A stretch of 64,000 nt of DNA from contig CAVQBN010000013.1 of NCBI GenBank assembly GCA_963710735.1, positions 186,001 to 250,000 on the forward strand, given 5' to 3'. Position numbers and translations under genes: made by a program. Below are positions 52,015 through 61,165 of the stretch, piece by piece; the stretch's first letter is position 1; every line of letters begins with the position of its first letter. The notes beneath the pieces were generated by a model, which made no database searches, had not been told where the DNA came from, and saw nothing but the letters and a program-made list of their open reading frames with translations. The stretch comes from FEN-1297 sp963710735. Lineage in GTDB: Bacteria > Bacteroidota > Ignavibacteria > Ignavibacteriales > Ignavibacteriaceae.

Positions 52015-53652
52015 TTATCTTATAAGATTCGTAATGTCCTGTAATAAAGTATCTGATGTTGTTATTACATGTGCATTAGCTTCAAAACCTCTTTGAGCTA
52101 CAATCATATTTGTAAATTCTTTGGCTAAGTCTACATTCGATTGTTCTAATGCACCCGACTGCATTGTAGTTGCCGTTGATTCACCAGGATCGCCTACTAT
52201 CGGATCTCCGGAGTTTGCTGCAACTGTGTACATATTATCGCCAACGCTTACAAGACCATTATTATTTGCAAAAGTTGCTACCATAACCTGGGCTAAATCT
52301 TGCGATTGTCCGTTCGAGAAAATTCCTTCAATATTTCCATACTGATCAATATTTATATTGGAAAGAGAAGCTGAAGCTGAACCGTTCTGGGTTAGTGCAG
52401 AAACCTGGGAGCTTAATGAGTTCTGAGTAATTCCCGATGTGCCTGAACCAAAGTCTAACTGTATAGTTTGGCTTTCTGCTCCACCGGAAGGGGCATATGA
52501 AAGAATCGCCGGATTTGGAGACATTGTTTGAATTTGTCCGTTCGCATCAAATGTTATTGTTCCTGTGTTATTAGATAAAGTTCCGTCGGTAGCAGGTATA
52601 GCTGCGTTCCATCTCCAGGTATTTAAGTCTGTTTTTGTAAATTGTACCGACAATGTATGAGGATTACCGAGAGAATCATAAACCGAAACGGAGCCATTTA
52701 CTATAGTAGGAGTTCTATTATCATCAACAATATAACTTAATGTATTATCCGAACCGGTTCTTACTGCTGTTGCATCTAAGGAAATATCTCCGGTATCAAT
52801 ACTTAAGCCGCCTGAAGTTGTTGTAATTGCAGGAATGGTGTATGAACCTGGTCCGTTAGTGCTATTGATTGTAACGCCAGTAGCAAGTGGAGAAGCCGGC
52901 GTAAAATCGCGAATAACCGTACTGCCGCTGCTGATTTTATAATCTATATTATACGTATTAGCTGCAGTCTCGGAATATTTTACTGTAAGTGTAAGAGGGT
53001 TCCCGTTTTTATCGTAAATTGTACAGTCCTTTGTTGAATCAGTTGGATAGGTAGCAGCAGGAATTATTGTACCGCTCTGAACTATGTTTTGCGTTTGAGT
53101 ATTTGTCGAACTACTCTGTAAGTTTCCACCCCACGTAGTATCTGAAGTTTTAATAGCAGGAATTTTTAAATTTTTATCAATCTTAATATCCTGAATAGTA
53201 TTACCGGAAGGTATTACTCCGTCAACTGCAACTTTGCCCTGAACTACCGCACCATTTTGCGGATTAACTAATTTACCGTCTGCATCGAAAATAAATGATC
53301 CGGCTCTTGTGTAAAAATTTTGGCCGTTACTCTTCAAAATAAATAAGCCAGGACCCTGAAGTGCTAAATCGGTAGTATTACCGGTTTGTTCAAATGTACC
53401 CTGGTTCCAATTTTTATCGATCGAATTTATTTTTGAACCCAGCCCAATTTGGAAACTGTTTGTACCGCCTGTTGTTGCGGTTGGATTGGTACCAGCTTGA
53501 ATAAATTGATTAAACGTATCGCTGAAAGTAACTCTTGAACCTTTAAACCCGATTGTATCAACGTTAGCAATATTGTTACCGATAACGTCCATCATGGATT
53601 GAAGATTGCGCATTCCGGATACGCCGTCGAAAAGTGAATTAAGAAGTGCCAT
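52015..53652 (-). CDS. flgE: Flagellar hook protein FlgE
   Basis: The 545-residue protein has the N-terminal rod/hook motif MALLNSLFDGVSGMRNLQSMMDVIGNNIANVDTIGFKGSRVTFSD and the C-terminal QSGALEQSNVDLAKEFTNMIVAQRGFEANAHVITTSDTLLQDI. An enlarged central D2/D3 region carries repeated VSVYDSLGNPHTLSVQFTKT / CTIYDKNGNPLTLTVKYSET modules. Longer than E. coli FlgE. The start has a strong AGGAGG ribosome site, fitting the need for many copies per hook. Confidence 0.95.
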   Translation of the reverse strand: MALLNSLFDGVSGMRNLQSMMDVIGNNIANVDTIGFKGSRVTFSDTFNQFIQAGTNPTATTGGTNSFQIGLGSKINSIDKNWNQGTFEQTGNTTDLALQGPGLFILKSNGQNFYTRAGSFIFDADGKLVNPQNGAVVQGKVAVDGVIPSGNTIQDIKIDKNLKIPAIKTSDTTWGGNLQSSSTNTQTQNIVQSGTIIPAATYPTDSTKDCTIYDKNGNPLTLTVKYSETAANTYNIDYKISSGSTVIRDFTPASPLATGVTINSTNGPGSYTIPAITTTSGGLSIDTGDISLDATAVRTGSDNTLSYIVDDNRTPTIVNGSVSVYDSLGNPHTLSVQFTKTDLNTWRWNAAIPATDGTLSNNTGTITFDANGQIQTMSPNPAILSYAPSGGAESQTIQLDFGSGTSGITQNSLSSQVSALTQNGSASASLSNINIDQYGNIEGIFSNGQSQDLAQVMVATFANNNGLVSVGDNMYTVAANSGDPIVGDPGESTATTMQSGALEQSNVDLAKEFTNMIVAQRGFEANAHVITTSDTLLQDITNLIR

Positions 53653-53682
53653 TTTAACCTCCTAAGATTTTTATTGTTAGTT

Positions 53683-53739
53683 GATTCAACTTCAGTCAGT
53701 CGGTCGAATCAGCAGAGCGTCCTAAAAGGTCCCGCTCTG
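53683..53739 (-). promoter_or_regulatory. Double hairpin in the flgE leader
   Basis: In the 103-bp gap before flgE, CAGAGCG (53713-53719) and CGCTCTG (53733-53739) form a perfect 7-bp stem. A second stem is possible between GATTC and GAATC (53683-53710). No T run follows on the minus strand. It lies just after the stop of the TIGR02530-like gene. A processing site or leader structure that sets flgE expression apart is inferred. Confidence 0.4.
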
Positions 53740-53755
53740 ATTATTTAATTAATTT

Positions 53756-54133
53756 TTATTGAGCAAATACTACACTGTCTATATTTGTAAAGATATTTTC
53801 ATTGCTGTCTCCAACCGGAAGTGCAGTAACCACCGTTCGGTTGGGAATATTTACTACGAATGCCGTATTGTTCATCATAACCAGTGAATCTTTTGAACCC
53901 TTAGATTCGGCTTTTTGTACTGCATTCTGAATTTTGTTGATCTCACTATCACTTAATTGAATGTTCCTGTTTTCCAATCTTTTTAGAGCATGATTTGAAA
54001 ACTTTACTTTGTCCAGCTCCTGCTGAAAAATTGTGCTAAAGTTTTCGGTATTTCCCTTAACCTTAGCCGGGCCAAAATCCTGCTGCTGAGTGATTGGAAT
54101 AAACGGAACGTTTATACCATTTACTTCAGCCAT
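53756..54133 (-). CDS. Flagellar operon protein, TIGR02530-like
   Basis: The 125-residue protein matches the small conserved flagellar-operon family found between flgD and flgE. The motif KFSNHALKRLENRNIQLSDSEINKIQNAVQKAESKGSKDSLVMMNNTAFVVNIPNRTVVTAL covers residues about 38-105. Function not established; position suggests a hook-assembly role. One-base overlap with flgD. Confidence 0.8.
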   Translation of the reverse strand: MAEVNGINVPFIPITQQQDFGPAKVKGNTENFSTIFQQELDKVKFSNHALKRLENRNIQLSDSEINKIQNAVQKAESKGSKDSLVMMNNTAFVVNIPNRTVVTALPVGDSNENIFTNIDSVVFAQ

Positions 54134-54837
54134 TAATTACCTCCTTGATTTGGTGCATTTACAATTTCGGAAATATCCGATAAGTTATATTCGGTATTAT
54201 CTACCAAAAGTTTAGTGCCTGAGGTTGTGTACTCGACTCCGGTAATTGTTCCATATTTAAAGACATCCGGTGCCATATCAGCTCCGGTTGAAGTTTTAGC
54301 GTTTACCTCAAAAGTATAATTGCCTGCAGGTACTTTATTACCGCTGTTATCGGTAAAATCCCAATTAAGTTTATTGTCGCCTGAACCTGTTGGTAAATTA
54401 CCCAAAGTTTTTACTAGGGTTCCATTGGCATCGTAAATATTGATTGAAACTGAAGATGCGTCTGAAGCTAGATTGTAGCCTAGTTGAATGGAATTCTGTC
54501 CGTTATAAGTAATACCCTGCCCGCTGATTTTTACATCTTTTCCGATTAGAGTAGCAGACATAGTGTTATTAATTGATTGTGCCAATGAATAGTTTGCGTT
54601 GATACTTTGAGTCATGGAATCATTTAAGTTCTGCAATTGCTGTAGCGAACTGAATTGTGCCAGTTGGGAAGCAAACTGTGTACCATCCATCGGCTTCAGC
54701 GGATCCTGGTTTTTCATTTGCGCAATCAGCAGTGTCATGAAGTCATTCTTTCCTAGCGTATCGTTAGCCTGTGTGGCTGTTGGTGCCGCGCTTGATTGAG
54801 TTGTGGAAGCTGTTGTATTATTTACTGCATTTACCAT
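54133..54837 (-). CDS. flgD: Hook-capping protein FlgD
   Basis: The 234-residue protein has the N-terminal export/cap region (NDTLGKNDFMTLLIAQMKNQDPLKPMDGTQFASQLAQFSSLQQLQ). A FlgD Ig-like/Tudor part follows (SINIYDANGTLVKTLGNLPTGSGDNKLNWDFTDNSGNKVPAGNYTF). It caps the growing hook and is replaced by FlgK. Lies 10 bp after fliK. Confidence 0.94.
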   Translation of the reverse strand: MVNAVNNTTASTTQSSAAPTATQANDTLGKNDFMTLLIAQMKNQDPLKPMDGTQFASQLAQFSSLQQLQNLNDSMTQSINANYSLAQSINNTMSATLIGKDVKISGQGITYNGQNSIQLGYNLASDASSVSINIYDANGTLVKTLGNLPTGSGDNKLNWDFTDNSGNKVPAGNYTFEVNAKTSTGADMAPDVFKYGTITGVEYTTSGTKLLVDNTEYNLSDISEIVNAPNQGGN

Positions 54838-54847
54838 ATAAATTCTC

Positions 54848-55894
54848 CTATATTAAATATTCGTAGGTATTATAACCCATACTTTTTGAAGATACTAAAT
54901 CACTTGCAGTATCGATTTTTTTGTTATATAAAGTTTGATTTGTTCTTTTCTTTTGAACAAATGACTTATTTGATTTTGCTTCACCTCCTGAAATTGAAAC
55001 AGATAAATTGCTTAGTTGTAGGCCATTCTGACTGAGTGATTGTTTCAAATTGTTGATATTGGTCTGCACCATTTGTTTTACAGACTCATTTTCAACTTCT
55101 ATATTTGCGTGAACAACCTTATCTACTACTTCTAAAGCTATTTTAACTTTTCCAAGATCTTCCGGTTTTAACTTTAACTCTATACTTTTTGATTGACCTT
55201 GTCCTATAAAATGAGATATTTCGGTAATAAGATCAGATGCCTGCACGGTCTTATAAATATCATTAAACTGCTTTACGTTCTGATCAAAATTATTTTTTCC
55301 AATAGACTGTTTGTCTGTATTTAACACCTGTGCAGAAGAAATTAATGCATCGTCATTTTGTCTTTTACCTGTATCAGATCTTTTTCCATTATCTCCGCTT
55401 GAGGTATCAGTGCTTGTGCTGATTATTTGATTTGATTTGTCAGTCGCTGAAATATTAGTAGTTATTTTACCATCACTTATTGGCTTATTTTCAGACCCGT
55501 CATTGGATGTTTGTTTTGAAGTTTGTACTGCGCCAGCTAATTTATCTACAGGTTTAGATTGTAAATTAGAGATATCATTTGATTGAGTTTGGTTTGCTAT
55601 TTTATTTTCAGCTATGACTTCTTTTTTATTCAAATTAACAGAATTCGCGATAAGTTCTTCATCAGAACTATTCCTTAAATTTCCATCTTTCTGTAAAATT
55701 TTTTCTGATGAATCTTTCTGAGGGGCTGATGTTAAACTGATTTTTTTAGAATCTAATATATCTTTTTTAATTTCATTTAGGAATGAATTTTTATCAGCTG
55801 TCGGGCTTTTAGCTTGAAATAAATCGGGAATATATTTTGGAAATGAATCTTCAACCGCGGACACATTATTCTGTGTAGTATGATTTTTTATCAA
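54848..55894 (-). CDS. fliK: Hook-length control protein FliK, C-terminal part
   Basis: The written frame of 348 residues begins at a TTG without ribosome site. A polar Ser/Asn/Lys-rich segment precedes the Flg_hook domain (about 225-310: ISHFIGQGQSKSIELKLKPEDLGKVKIALEV, then VKQMVQTNINNLKQSLSQNGLQLSNLSVSISGGE). The frame stays open upstream to about 56020, into the end of the preceding gene. Removing one A in the AAAA at about 56000 fuses both into one 767-residue FliK. FliK measures the hook and switches FlhB specificity. Confidence 0.8.
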   Translation of the reverse strand: MIKNHTTQNNVSAVEDSFPKYIPDLFQAKSPTADKNSFLNEIKKDILDSKKISLTSAPQKDSSEKILQKDGNLRNSSDEELIANSVNLNKKEVIAENKIANQTQSNDISNLQSKPVDKLAGAVQTSKQTSNDGSENKPISDGKITTNISATDKSNQIISTSTDTSSGDNGKRSDTGKRQNDDALISSAQVLNTDKQSIGKNNFDQNVKQFNDIYKTVQASDLITEISHFIGQGQSKSIELKLKPEDLGKVKIALEVVDKVVHANIEVENESVKQMVQTNINNLKQSLSQNGLQLSNLSVSISGGEAKSNKSFVQKKRTNQTLYNKKIDTASDLVSSKSMGYNTYEYLI

Positions 55895-55985
55895 CGAACC
55901 TGAATCGGCCGAAGAATTATCAATATTTTGAGAAACGTTTTTTATTTTCCAATTATTTAAATCATAAAATAATTTTATTTGAGGA

Positions 55986-57152
55986 TTAACATAGTTTTGA
56001 ATCAGAATTATTAGATATGCTGAGCTTCGCTAAGAATTGTTCTAAATCTTGAATACCTGTTAACGAAGAGTTTTTATTTCCGGATGCAGCCGTAATTTTA
56101 AATTGATTATTGTTAAGATTTTTTGACGTATTATTTCCCGATGAACTTTCACTCACAGTCTGGTTTTCAGCACCAGCAGGAATAGCTTCTTTATTAATTG
56201 CTTCTTTAAAAGTGTCAGGTTGAATATTAGCAGCATTAGCTATATCTAGAGATAAATTTTCCGTATCATTCAATTTGGTTGAACTGATATCCTTATTAGT
56301 AAAAGGTCCCGCTAATAAAACATGATTTTCAGTATTTGAGATTGAGGAAATGTTTTGATATTGCAAGCTTCCATTGGAAATTTGATCTAATAAATTACTT
56401 ATAAATTTTTCCGGGTTGTTATTTTCAATATTTGATTTAGTACCCGAAACTGTTTCATTTCCTGATTTAGAAATTTCAATTTGCACCGGCTGGTTTGCGA
56501 AATTGAAATTTAATATGACTGGCCTATTAGATTGAAGTATATTAAAAATAACCTGGTTGAGATTTACATTGCCTTGTGAATCTGTTTTACTTACTTGATT
56601 ATTTTTTTTGCTGTCAATATTTAATCCATTTTTCGATTCATTCCCATCATTTTGAACACTTATATTTAAAAGTAAAGGAACTTCTTTATTTAACTCCGTT
56701 TGCAAATTATTAATGCATGTTTGATCCTGCCCCTGAGATAAATTTGTATTATTGGCATTAATGGTTTGAGATTGAATACCTTTTATGTTTTTAAGTGAAA
56801 ATCCCAAACTGCTTAGGCGATTAAAAAGATCATTTAAGAAATTTTGAAGATTAGCAGCTGAAACAGTGTTTGGTGCGCCGGGATTATTTGGAAACAAATC
56901 ATTTAAAGTGGCTGCGTCTTTATTAGAATTTGAAACGGATGTATTTTCACCTAACATATCGGTAAAATTTGTTGTGCTTGTATTCGAAGAAACGGTATTG
57001 AAATTAGAATTGCCTGATTCGGATTGATTTGAGCTAATCATTCGGATAATGTCCGAAAATAAATACGTCGGCTTATTATTCTTAATTTGATTCGGCAAAT
57101 CTAAAATATTTGATTTGCTGTTTGAATTTGTTAAGAGTGAATTTAATAGCAT
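55986..57152 (-). CDS. Asn/Ser-rich protein, probably the FliK N-terminal part
   Basis: The 388-residue frame is rich in Asn, Ser and Gln with little fold signal, as in the extended N-terminal ruler region of FliK. Weak hydrophobic helices are present (LQNFLNDLFNRLSSLGFSLKNI). The frame ends LAKLSISNNSDSKLC. A one-base correction just before that end continues DSNYVNPQIKLFYDLNNW into the FliK C-terminal part. It directly follows the MotE-like gene with 1 bp. It could still be a separate secreted protein. Confidence 0.6.
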   Translation of the reverse strand: MLLNSLLTNSNSKSNILDLPNQIKNNKPTYLFSDIIRMISSNQSESGNSNFNTVSSNTSTTNFTDMLGENTSVSNSNKDAATLNDLFPNNPGAPNTVSAANLQNFLNDLFNRLSSLGFSLKNIKGIQSQTINANNTNLSQGQDQTCINNLQTELNKEVPLLLNISVQNDGNESKNGLNIDSKKNNQVSKTDSQGNVNLNQVIFNILQSNRPVILNFNFANQPVQIEISKSGNETVSGTKSNIENNNPEKFISNLLDQISNGSLQYQNISSISNTENHVLLAGPFTNKDISSTKLNDTENLSLDIANAANIQPDTFKEAINKEAIPAGAENQTVSESSSGNNTSKNLNNNQFKITAASGNKNSSLTGIQDLEQFLAKLSISNNSDSKLC

Positions 57153-57153
57153 A

Positions 57154-57756
57154 TCATTTTGCCATGGTTATTCTGTTTGCTGTTTCAGGATTAAATAGAG
57201 ATAATATTTCTGCTGCACTTTTCTTCCTCATAGAATAGATAATATCTCTTGCTACATTATCGGAATAACTTTCAATTATTTTAGCTGCTCTACCCGGATC
57301 CATTGATTCGTACAATTTTGAGGTTTTTTGAACCCAGGCATTGTAAGTACTATCGGTTTTGGATTTTACCTCATCAGCAGACAGTTTTTTATCTTCTTTT
57401 TGCTTTCTTAATTCTTGATTTGTCTGTGCTAATGCAAATTCCAGGTTTTTTAAACTGTCCATTAGCACCGAATTATTTTTTTCGTTTGCATAAACAGTGT
57501 CGGTATTTTTATTAGAAATAAGCACTTTTAGAGAATCAAAAATTTCTTTTTTAAATTCGTCCTGAAATAAATTCTTTAGGTCAGCTATTTGTATGCTTTT
57601 GGAATTTTTGGGTAAATTTTTATTCGTCACTTTTTTCACCGGAGAAAAATCGAATTGGAATATATTCTTGTAAATAGAGTTGAAATAAATAATACCACCT
57701 GTAACAATCAGAAACGCTGCAACAAATGAAACAATATATATTATTTTAGCTTTCAC
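57154..57756 (-). CDS. MotE-like flagellar protein (MgtE-N-type domain)
   Basis: The 200-residue protein has an N-terminal membrane helix (about 5-27) and a coiled periplasmic region (about 85-140). A C-terminal MgtE-N-like helical domain closes it (about 145-195: LYESMDPGRAAKIIESYSDNVARDIIYSMRKKSAAEILSLFNPETANRIT). The layout matches MotE, a chaperone for MotC in Sinorhizobium, and similar proteins between fliJ and fliK in many phyla. Specific role here unproven. Overlaps fliJ by 4 bp. Confidence 0.75.
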   Translation of the reverse strand: MKAKIIYIVSFVAAFLIVTGGIIYFNSIYKNIFQFDFSPVKKVTNKNLPKNSKSIQIADLKNLFQDEFKKEIFDSLKVLISNKNTDTVYANEKNNSVLMDSLKNLEFALAQTNQELRKQKEDKKLSADEVKSKTDSTYNAWVQKTSKLYESMDPGRAAKIIESYSDNVARDIIYSMRKKSAAEILSLFNPETANRITMAK

Positions 57757-58190
57757 TTATTTTGCCTTACAAACTTTTGAGATGCCAGCTCATCAATCAC
57801 TTGCATCTCAAGATGATTTTGTTCATTCCTAAAATTTTCACTATAATTTTCTTCCAGCGTTTCAAAAATCGTGTGCTCCTTACTTTTTTGAACCAATTCA
57901 GACATTTTAATTTTTCTTTTTTCTTTTAATTTATTAATCTGGTCAAGGATGGAAATTCTTTCCTTCTCTAAACAGAATTCATATCCTTTTTTAAATTTTA
58001 ATTCACCAACGGTAATGTTTTTGTGAATTGGTTTGTTTCTGCTCTCCATAACTTCACTGGTCAGCCTGTCATATTCTGTCATCACTTTATCAATCTGAAT
58101 TTCAATTACAGCAACTTCTTTTTGTACTTTTTTTTCAAGTGCTTCTTTTACCTTTTTAATCGATTCGAATTTATAAACGAACTTTGACAT
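57753..58190 (-). CDS. fliJ: Flagellar export coiled-coil protein FliJ
   Basis: The 145-residue protein is almost entirely a charged coiled coil (YKFESIKKVKEALEKKVQKEVAVIEIQI and LDQINKLKEKRKIKMSELVQKSKE), as in FliJ, which sits in the FliI ring as a rotor-like stalk. Identification rests on composition, length and position after fliI. Confidence 0.85.
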   Translation of the reverse strand: MSKFVYKFESIKKVKEALEKKVQKEVAVIEIQIDKVMTEYDRLTSEVMESRNKPIHKNITVGELKFKKGYEFCLEKERISILDQINKLKEKRKIKMSELVQKSKEHTIFETLEENYSENFRNEQNHLEMQVIDELASQKFVRQNK

Positions 58191-58197
58191 AATTTAC

Positions 58198-59526
58198 CTA
58201 TAAGGGTTTTTCTATTATTTGATTCAATCTTGAAATCGTTTCTTCATATAAGGTTTTTTCCATCATATCCTGTTTTAAAAATCCCCTTAATAAGTTTATT
58301 TTTGATAAAGCATGATCAATCTGGGGATTACTTCCTTTTACATATGCACCGATATTAATCAAATCTTCTGCTTCTTTATAAGTGGCAAGTATTTCATTAA
58401 ATACTATAGCTCGTTTCCTATGTTCTAAACTAACGACGTCCGGCATTACACGACTTACACTTTGGAGAGGATCCACAGCCGGGAACTGTCCTTTATTAGC
58501 AAGTTTTCGGGAAAGCACAACATGGCCGTCAAGAATAGATCGAACTGCATCGGCAATCGGTTCTGTCATATCGTCACCATCAACAAGAACGGTATAAAAT
58601 CCGGTAATTGATCCTTTAGATGTTGAACCTGCTCGTTCAAGAAGCTTAGGTAAAATTGCAAATACTGATGGCGGATATCCTTTGGTAGTCGGGGGCTCAC
58701 CAACTGTTAAACCAATTTCTCTTTGAGCCATTGCAAATCTCGTTACAGAATCCATCATTAAAACTACATCCATTCCCTGTTCGCGAAAATATTCTGCTAT
58801 GGTGGTACCAATAAAAGCGCCTTTCATTCTTACAAGAGCACTTTTATCACTCGTAGCAACAATTACCACTGATTTTTTTAATCCTTCTTCACCAAGATCT
58901 TTTTCAATAAATTCTCTGACTTCTCTTCCTCTTTCACCGATTAATGTTATTACGTTTACATCAGCATTTGTATTGCGGGCTATCATTCCCATTGTAACGC
59001 TTTTACCAACGCCGCTGCCGGCAAATATTCCAAGCCTTTGTCCTTTACCAACTGTAAGCAAACCGTCTATGGCTCTAATACCGGTTTGTAAAGGAGAATT
59101 TATTCTCATCCTTTCCAATGGGTTAGGAGGATTTTTATATATCGTAGTATAATTCGAACAGTTTAACATTCCTTTTCCATCAATGGGATTTCCCAACCCA
59201 TCTATTACTCTACCCAACAATCCCATTCCCACATTAACAGTAAAGCTTTTTCCGGTTGCCTTAATTTCACAAGACGGAGAAATATTTTGTACTTCTCCTA
59301 GAGCAATTGAAAGCACTTTGCCTTCTTTAAAACCTACTACCTCCGATTTGCAAACTTCGTTTCCATCCCTATCGATTATAGTGCAAATTTCTCCAAGTGA
59401 AACATTGGGACCAATAGAAACTATTACCAGTCCTATCACATCAGAAACTTTTCCGTTTACAATTATCGGATCAAATCTCTCGATAACTCTTTTGTATTTA
59501 GAGGAAATCCTTTCAGCTACTTCCAT
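58198..59526 (-). CDS. fliI: Flagellum-specific ATPase FliI
   Basis: The 442-residue F1-beta-like ATPase has Walker A GSGVGKS (170-176), GERGREVREFIEKDLG, DVVLMMDSVTRFAMAQREIGL (Walker B) and GEPPTTKGYPPSVFA. It forms the export hexamer with FliH and FliJ. One-base overlap with fliH. Residue count is normal for the family. Confidence 0.96.
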   Translation of the reverse strand: MEVAERISSKYKRVIERFDPIIVNGKVSDVIGLVIVSIGPNVSLGEICTIIDRDGNEVCKSEVVGFKEGKVLSIALGEVQNISPSCEIKATGKSFTVNVGMGLLGRVIDGLGNPIDGKGMLNCSNYTTIYKNPPNPLERMRINSPLQTGIRAIDGLLTVGKGQRLGIFAGSGVGKSVTMGMIARNTNADVNVITLIGERGREVREFIEKDLGEEGLKKSVVIVATSDKSALVRMKGAFIGTTIAEYFREQGMDVVLMMDSVTRFAMAQREIGLTVGEPPTTKGYPPSVFAILPKLLERAGSTSKGSITGFYTVLVDGDDMTEPIADAVRSILDGHVVLSRKLANKGQFPAVDPLQSVSRVMPDVVSLEHRKRAIVFNEILATYKEAEDLINIGAYVKGSNPQIDHALSKINLLRGFLKQDMMEKTLYEETISRLNQIIEKPL

Positions 59527-60141
59527 TAAATATTTGCTTCCAATTGTTTACTTATTTCATTTAATTGAGACGAGATTCTGGCATCGACATTACCTATTTC
59601 CGTTTCAACAAGGCAGCCGCCTTTTTCAATACGTTCATCCGATTCAAATTTTATTTTATTATATGAATCGTTGTTAAATTGAGCCTGGCTTTCTTGATTT
59701 ATAATTTCAAAGTCGTTTGGGTTTAGTTTTACAAATATTTTATTTGAGCCTATAACTTTTTTAATTGATTCTTTTAAAACATCATTAATTATAGTTTCCC
59801 GCTTAACTTCTTTTTTAATTATTTTTTCGGCAATTGAAACTGAAAGGTCTATAACAACCTTTTCAAAGACAGACTCATATTCGATTATCTTTTTATCCAA
59901 TTGTAAAATTATATCGTTAACACTATCATATTTTTCAGATATTTTTTCGGTATACTCTTTTTCGTAAGAATCTTTAACTGATTTTTGCCCATCACTAAAT
60001 CCTTTTTCAAATTGTTGATCTAATTGCCGCTTAAATACATCCTCTTTAGTTTCCACATGCATAATTATTATTTTCTAAAGGATTTTTTAACGAAACACTT
60101 AATTTCCTGGATTTTGCATTCAGCTTAATAACGCTAGACAT
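59526..60141 (-). CDS. fliH: Flagellar assembly protein FliH, with one-base insertion near the N-terminus
   Basis: Translation from an ATG at 60141, overlapping the fliG stop (ATGTCTAG), gives MSSVIKLNAKSRKLSVSLKN and PLENNN, a typical FliH beginning. It then hits a stop. The remaining 178 residues run in the next frame from about 60062 (KEDVFKRQLDQQFEKGFSDGQKS, a coiled segment, then IEKGGCLVETEIGNVDARISSQL). Removing one base in the A/T-rich stretch 60062-60078 yields a 204-residue FliH coupled to fliG. FliH links FliI to the C ring. Confidence 0.8.
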
Positions 60142-61156
60142 ACATTTCTTCGTTGCCTCCCCTTATATTGAGGGCTATTTCACCGCTCTCTTCTAAAGAT
60201 TTTATTGCATCGATTATTCTGGCTTGAGCGGATTCAACTTCTTTTAATTTTACTTTCCCCATATATTGCAATTCTTCTTTTAACAAATCTGAGGCGCGCT
60301 CCGACATATTGGAGAATATCTTTTGTTTCAATTTTTCATCGGCAATTTTCAATGAAAGTGCCAGATCTTTTCTGTCAATATCCCGCAATATTTTCTGAAT
60401 ATCTTTATCCTGAATATTTATTATATCCTCGAACATAAACATCAATCTTTTTATCTCACCGGCCACATCGGGGTCTTTTTGTTCTATGCCGGTAAGTATT
60501 TCTTTACTTAAACCTACGCTGGTTCTATTTAAAACTGCAGCAAGACTTTTTGAGCCTCCAATTTTACTTAAGGATTGACTCATATTTAATCCCGCCATTT
60601 CATCAACAACTTTTTCAATTTGTTTTAGAGTTTGCGGGGATATTTTTCCCAAAGTCGCAATTCTATATGCTACATCTGTTCTTAAAGGTTCACCTAATTC
60701 TTTTAAAGCATCGGCAGTCTGATCCGGATGAAGATGAGAAAGGATTAATGCTATTGTCTGCGGATGTTCCTTATTCAAAAAACTTATGAGCTGGGCTGAA
60801 TCAGCTTTCTTTAAAACATCAAAGCCTTTTAAAGTTGTAAGATTTTTTACTTTCTCAATAATTTCTACTGCCCTGTTAAATCCAAATGATTTTTCCAAAA
60901 CAGCTTGCGCAAATTCCAGTCCGCCTTCCAAAACATATTCACGTGCCGTAACCATTGTATAGAATTCTTCAAGCACGGCATCAACTGTTTGTGAAGGAAT
61001 ATTTTTCACTTTTGATATCTCGGTAGAAATCATTTCGACTTCCGATCCATCAAGATGTTTAAATACTTCTGCAGCATTTTCAACATTTAAGGCAATCATC
61101 AGCAAAGCTGCTTTTTGTATTCCTGGAAGGTCAACTATTTTTAATTCTCTTGGCAT
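60134..61156 (-). CDS. fliG: Flagellar motor switch protein FliG
   Basis: The 340-residue protein has an N-terminal domain binding FliF (LPGIQKAALLMIALNVENAAEVFKHLDGSEVEMIS), the middle-domain EHPQ motif (FLNKEHPQTIALILSHL) and a C-terminal torque domain with the charged helix IQKILRDIDRKDLALSLKIADEKLKQKIFSNMSERASDLLKEEL. It is the rotor face contacted by the MotA loops. Ten bases after fliF. Confidence 0.96.
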   Translation of the reverse strand: MPRELKIVDLPGIQKAALLMIALNVENAAEVFKHLDGSEVEMISTEISKVKNIPSQTVDAVLEEFYTMVTAREYVLEGGLEFAQAVLEKSFGFNRAVEIIEKVKNLTTLKGFDVLKKADSAQLISFLNKEHPQTIALILSHLHPDQTADALKELGEPLRTDVAYRIATLGKISPQTLKQIEKVVDEMAGLNMSQSLSKIGGSKSLAAVLNRTSVGLSKEILTGIEQKDPDVAGEIKRLMFMFEDIINIQDKDIQKILRDIDRKDLALSLKIADEKLKQKIFSNMSERASDLLKEELQYMGKVKLKEVESAQARIIDAIKSLEESGEIALNIRGGNEEMYV

Positions 61157-61165
61157 ATTCCCACT

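Noticed and set aside
59183..59677. Long plus-strand open frame (164 codons) across fliI and fliH
   Set aside because: Antisense to conserved fliI and fliH coding sequence; the composition is a mirror of those genes.
31687..60078. Programmed frameshifting or transcriptional slippage as the explanation for split flgK, fliK and fliH
   Set aside because: In flgK the stop comes before the T6 run. In fliK the run is only four A. In fliH there is no long homopolymer, and no common slippery motif or stimulatory hairpin is seen.
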